Of a stretch of DNA of 64,000 bases, positions 60,920 to 64,000 are shown piece by piece. The translations under genes were made by a program, and so were the position numbers. A model generated the notes under the pieces. The model made no database searches. It saw only the letters and a list, made by a program, of their open reading frames with translations, and was not told the origin of the DNA. Position 1 is the first letter of the stretch. Every line of letters starts with the position of its first letter. Source of the DNA: Distichodus sexfasciatus (taxonomy: Eukaryota; Chordata; Actinopteri; Characiformes; Distichodontidae). Location: the NCBI GenBank assembly GCA_032718565.1, contig JAVGVS010000001.1, positions 1,683,896 through 1,747,895 of the forward strand, read 5' to 3'.

Positions 60920-61987
60920 GACTGACGACGGTAAAGATATCAAGAACGGTGCCTGATTCACATATTACAATCTGTCCACCACTGAGTCTTCTAAAGTCAA
61001 GTCTGTTAAGATTCTCAAGAACTCGTTTAGTGCTGATGAGCTCGATGAATGCACGCTGTAGGAATTACAAGACAATTTCATTTTCATATTCCATCAGAGG
61101 AAATTCAGTAATGACTGCCGCAAAATGGAAGCCTTGACCCGATAACTGACATGAGTTTAGTAACGTGTTTTTGAATGTTAGAATTTAATCATAACTCGTA
61201 TATAAAACCGTTTCACCTGTAGGCACTCTTTTTCCTTTTCACAAAAAGAAAAATCACAGTACATTTCGCTGCAAAACTTCATTCAATGAAAAAGCTCCTA
61301 AAAGCGTGTTTGACCTGCTCGTGCAACCCCGGCATGATGGCTAGCCGGCTTAAATACCAAGCTACTCATGTGGGAGACATGTGCAGCTAGCTAGCCAGCT
61401 TAGAACTAAGTCAAACATTTATCTGTTGTGGCTTGTATTATTTGATCACTAAACCAAAACGCGGTTGCTGACCGGCAGCCTCACAGTTATGGCAAAAAAA
61501 GAGCACCGAATATTTCACAGAGAAGTGTTACAGTTAGAATCTTTGGTCACTCAAGGAGCCAGACACGTTTACTTGAGTGTTTGCTTCGCGTCTCACAGTA
61601 CAAGGGAAACGGTTGAAAAGTACTTCCGCCAACTTTCAAAATAAAGGTTTAAAACGGAAAAGGAGAATATAAAACTGTTTGCAACTTACTTTGGTTCACA
61701 TTCTTCAGTGTTGTTAAACAAAAATATACAATGTGTATTAGGAGAGTTAACATTTTAAGACAAAGCAGTAGTTGAATAAAAAAAAAAAAAGCAGTAGTTA
61801 AATTAAATATTAAGTCCTAACTGAGAACTATTAGGTGAATTATCCCCATAAATTAAGAAAGACACATTAAATGTCAAATGAATGCAAAATCATATTTGCT
61901 CAGTAAATTTGAAAAACATTTTATTACAGTGAGAGTAGATGAAGCATGTTGTTTTGATTTAAAAGGGAATTGTTCCATTATCCATAA
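60920..61987. other. spacer upstream of fastkd1 and downstream of cfap210
   Basis: This holds the fastkd1 5' UTR and promoter (probably about 61150-61620, which is less AT-rich) and the cfap210 3' UTR. A minus-strand AATAAA is at about 61918-61924. A minus-strand ATG at 61337 opens a short frame that could be an upstream ORF. Human has PPIG between these two genes; nothing resembling a cyclophilin is seen here. Confidence 0.6.
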
Positions 61988-64000
61988 TCACCAAGTAAAT
62001 CCGAGACGTTTCTTGGATTGCTCAATATCAACAATCTCATTCAGTTCCTTTATGTCTTGAGTAGTATTGCCCACATAACTGGGCATCTGAACACCTGACT
62101 CATCATGAACAAGATAACTTGGTCTTAAGCCACCAAATACAGGACCCAGTCCTCCACCAATGCCCTCCCTGGCAGCCAAATGTAGTGGGTAGGTGTTTCT
62201 TTGGGCCTCACTGGCTGCCTGAATCACATGCTTGGCATATTGTTGGAATTGACTCTCCTCCTCAGCAATAAGGCTGGCATTCATCGCCACAAACTCTTGT
62301 TGTTCTTTTTTGATGTGCTTATCCTGTGCATGTTTCTCAGCCTATGTAAAACACAGTTGTGATAATCATGACTTCACATAATCCTTAAAAAATACAGACA
62401 AAGCAAATGCAACCCACCATCTGATGAACATAGGTGTCTTGTAACATTTTGGCATCCTCTCTCATTTTTTGGGCCTTGAGTTGCTGCTTTTCAAGAAAAA
62501 TCCTGTTGGCTGTTTTTTGTGTAGTAAGCATGGCAATAGCTTTCAATTTTTCCTCTTGCTCTTTTTGTTGCTTCTCCTGTCGCTAAATCCATATGACATT
62601 GTAAAGAAAAAAACTAATAATAATAACAATAATTGAAAAATCAATATATTCACTTAATTATTAAGAAATATTTTTATCAAAACACTACATATCATTTTCC
62701 AAAATTTTATTTACCTTGGTCTCTCTGTGCTCAGCGATGGACTTCAACATGGCTGTCCTTTTCTCATCCTTTTCACGCTGTTGCTGAGCTTGTTTAGTCT
62801 CAGCTAATTCCACTGCCCTACAGATCATCTCTTCTTCATTGGTGGTTCGCTCCTGATGCTGTGCTGCCAATCTGTCACTAATGGCTTCCCTGCGTCTCTG
62901 ATACTCTCTGCCAGATAAAACATGCATTACAAAATACATGTTAATACCATATTCATACTTTCACACAGTACATATTTATTTTCTAATGTCTAAATATATT
63001 TAGGATAAACTACAATAAGTAGCAGATTTGCATGTTGACTAAATGCCAAAATAAAATAAAACAGGGGAGCCCATTGTTTATTTTTCTTATTTTAAATACT
63101 CAAAACAGTACCTAAAAAGTTCTGCTTCTTTTTCTTTTCTGAGTTTCATCATCATCTCTTTAGTGTTTGCAAAAAGTCTTCGTTTCTTCTCCTCCTCTGC
63201 CTGCTTCTGAGCTTCCGCCTCTTGCATGATTTTCCTGTTAGCCATATGTTCCTGGGGAAAAAAGCACACTTTTTAGGAATTTCTGAGGGCATTTAATCTC
63301 TGCAATGGACAATGTAACATTTCCAGTTATATTTTCAGTTTCTGTAAGCAGCAAAGACTGCAGTATGCTAGACACAGTATTATAATTTGCTGTCATAGTG
63401 TACCATTGATATTAGGCTAAATATTTGATCCTTACGTGATATGCTTTCATTGTGCTTTTTTTCTTCTCTTTCTCCTTCTGCTCATGCATGGATTGTTCCC
63501 TAATAAAAAGCTCTTGAAGTTGCTGGAGTTCCTCTGCTTCTTTCATCTCCTCCATATTTTCTTGCTCTCTTGCTAGCTTGTGCTCCTTAATTCTAATAAA
63601 AAATAAAATCTTTAGATAGACTGCTGTTGCAACTAAAAATCTAGAAAATTACATTCTTACTGTAATAATACAATATTATTTATAGCTTATGTTGAGTTTT
63701 AGGTGACAAAGTGCAACCTCTTCTGTGTTACATTAAACATTCAATGAGACTGAAACTCTACATAAAGATTCATCTAATACTTTACTGTTGTTTTAAACTC
63801 TCAGCAACCATGAGAGACTCATTCTTCTTATCTAGGGCTTTCTGCCACTCCTGCTGTGAAGTCTGCTGCTCTTTGTGTGCCATCATAGCACAGATTTCTT
63901 TATCCACATCTTTAGAGGCATTGTGCTTCCTTTGCTTCAGTTCGATCTGGGCCTCCCTCTCCTTCAAAACCTCGGTCAGCAACAGGGCACTCTGGTGGGC
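61988..64000 (-). CDS. cfap210: cilia- and flagella-associated protein 210 (CCDC173), C-terminal ~407 aa
   Basis: Six exons are readable: 63786-64000 (continues beyond the window), 63436-63592, 63112-63251, 62715-62907, 62418-62582, 61988-62341. Phases agree and the stop is at 61990-61988. The protein is a long, highly charged coiled coil rich in Glu, Lys and Gln, of the trichoplein/TPH type, ending in a conserved non-helical tail with GIGGGLGPVFGGLRPSYLV and a final SKKRLGFTW. CFAP210 is a microtubule-inner protein of the ciliary doublet. About a quarter of the protein, including the N-terminus and promoter, is missing because the window ends. It is in the same orientation as fastkd1. Confidence 0.9.

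Noticed and set aside
60920..60961. Longer fastkd1 N-terminus starting upstream of 60919
   Set aside because: The in-frame upstream codon at 60961 is GTG, preceded by a stop, and an acceptor AG sits just before the ATG at 60919.

Overview
This window is vertebrate nuclear DNA, almost certainly from a ray-finned fish. The evidence is split genes with GT/AG introns, several interspersed repeats of kinds common in fish genomes, and a gene order that extends the vertebrate LRP2-BBS5-KLHL41-FASTKD1 block. I see no prokaryotic, viral or CRISPR content. Splice models were read by eye; reading-frame phase was followed across every junction and closes without frame errors in all six genes.

Layout. 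(1) Positions 1-26355, minus strand: the 5' part of lrp2 (megalin), 34 exons coding for the first ~1,876 residues; the 3' half of the gene lies beyond position 1. Intron 1 is 6.2 kb. (2) 28018-30273, plus: ccdc89, a 346-residue coiled-coil protein in seven coding exons, divergent from lrp2. (3) 34559-48222, plus: a collagen XXVIII alpha chain (VWA, collagen helix, VWA, Kunitz; 1,226 residues), most likely the fish col28a2 paralogue. Its helix is built largely from an array of 69-bp exons. (4) 49330-51917, plus: bbs5, a BBSome subunit. (5) 52760-55183, plus: klhl41, a muscle Kelch protein. (6) 55632-60919, minus: fastkd1, a mitochondrial RNA-binding protein, convergent with klhl41. (7) 61988 to beyond 64000, minus: the C-terminal ~407 residues of cfap210 (ccdc173), a ciliary microtubule-associated protein.

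The genes do not form one pathway, but there is a ciliary theme: bbs5, cfap210 and perhaps ccdc89. RFX X-box-like motifs lie just upstream of bbs5 and ccdc89, and a third sits in a CpG-rich patch inside lrp2 intron 1. Compared with the human block (from memory), ccdc89 and the collagen gene are additional between LRP2 and BBS5, and PPIG is missing between fastkd1 and cfap210.

Mobile DNA is confined to introns and spacers: a nested repeat cluster in an lrp2 intron that includes a clean hAT-type MITE with an 8-bp target duplication, a decayed Tc1-like transposon inside a collagen intron, and several SINE-like pieces. I found no convincing wholly new system. The leads most worth checking are the intron-bearing ccdc89 at this locus (possibly the ancestral form of a gene that is intronless in mammals), the 23-residue exon array of the collagen, and the X-box trio.
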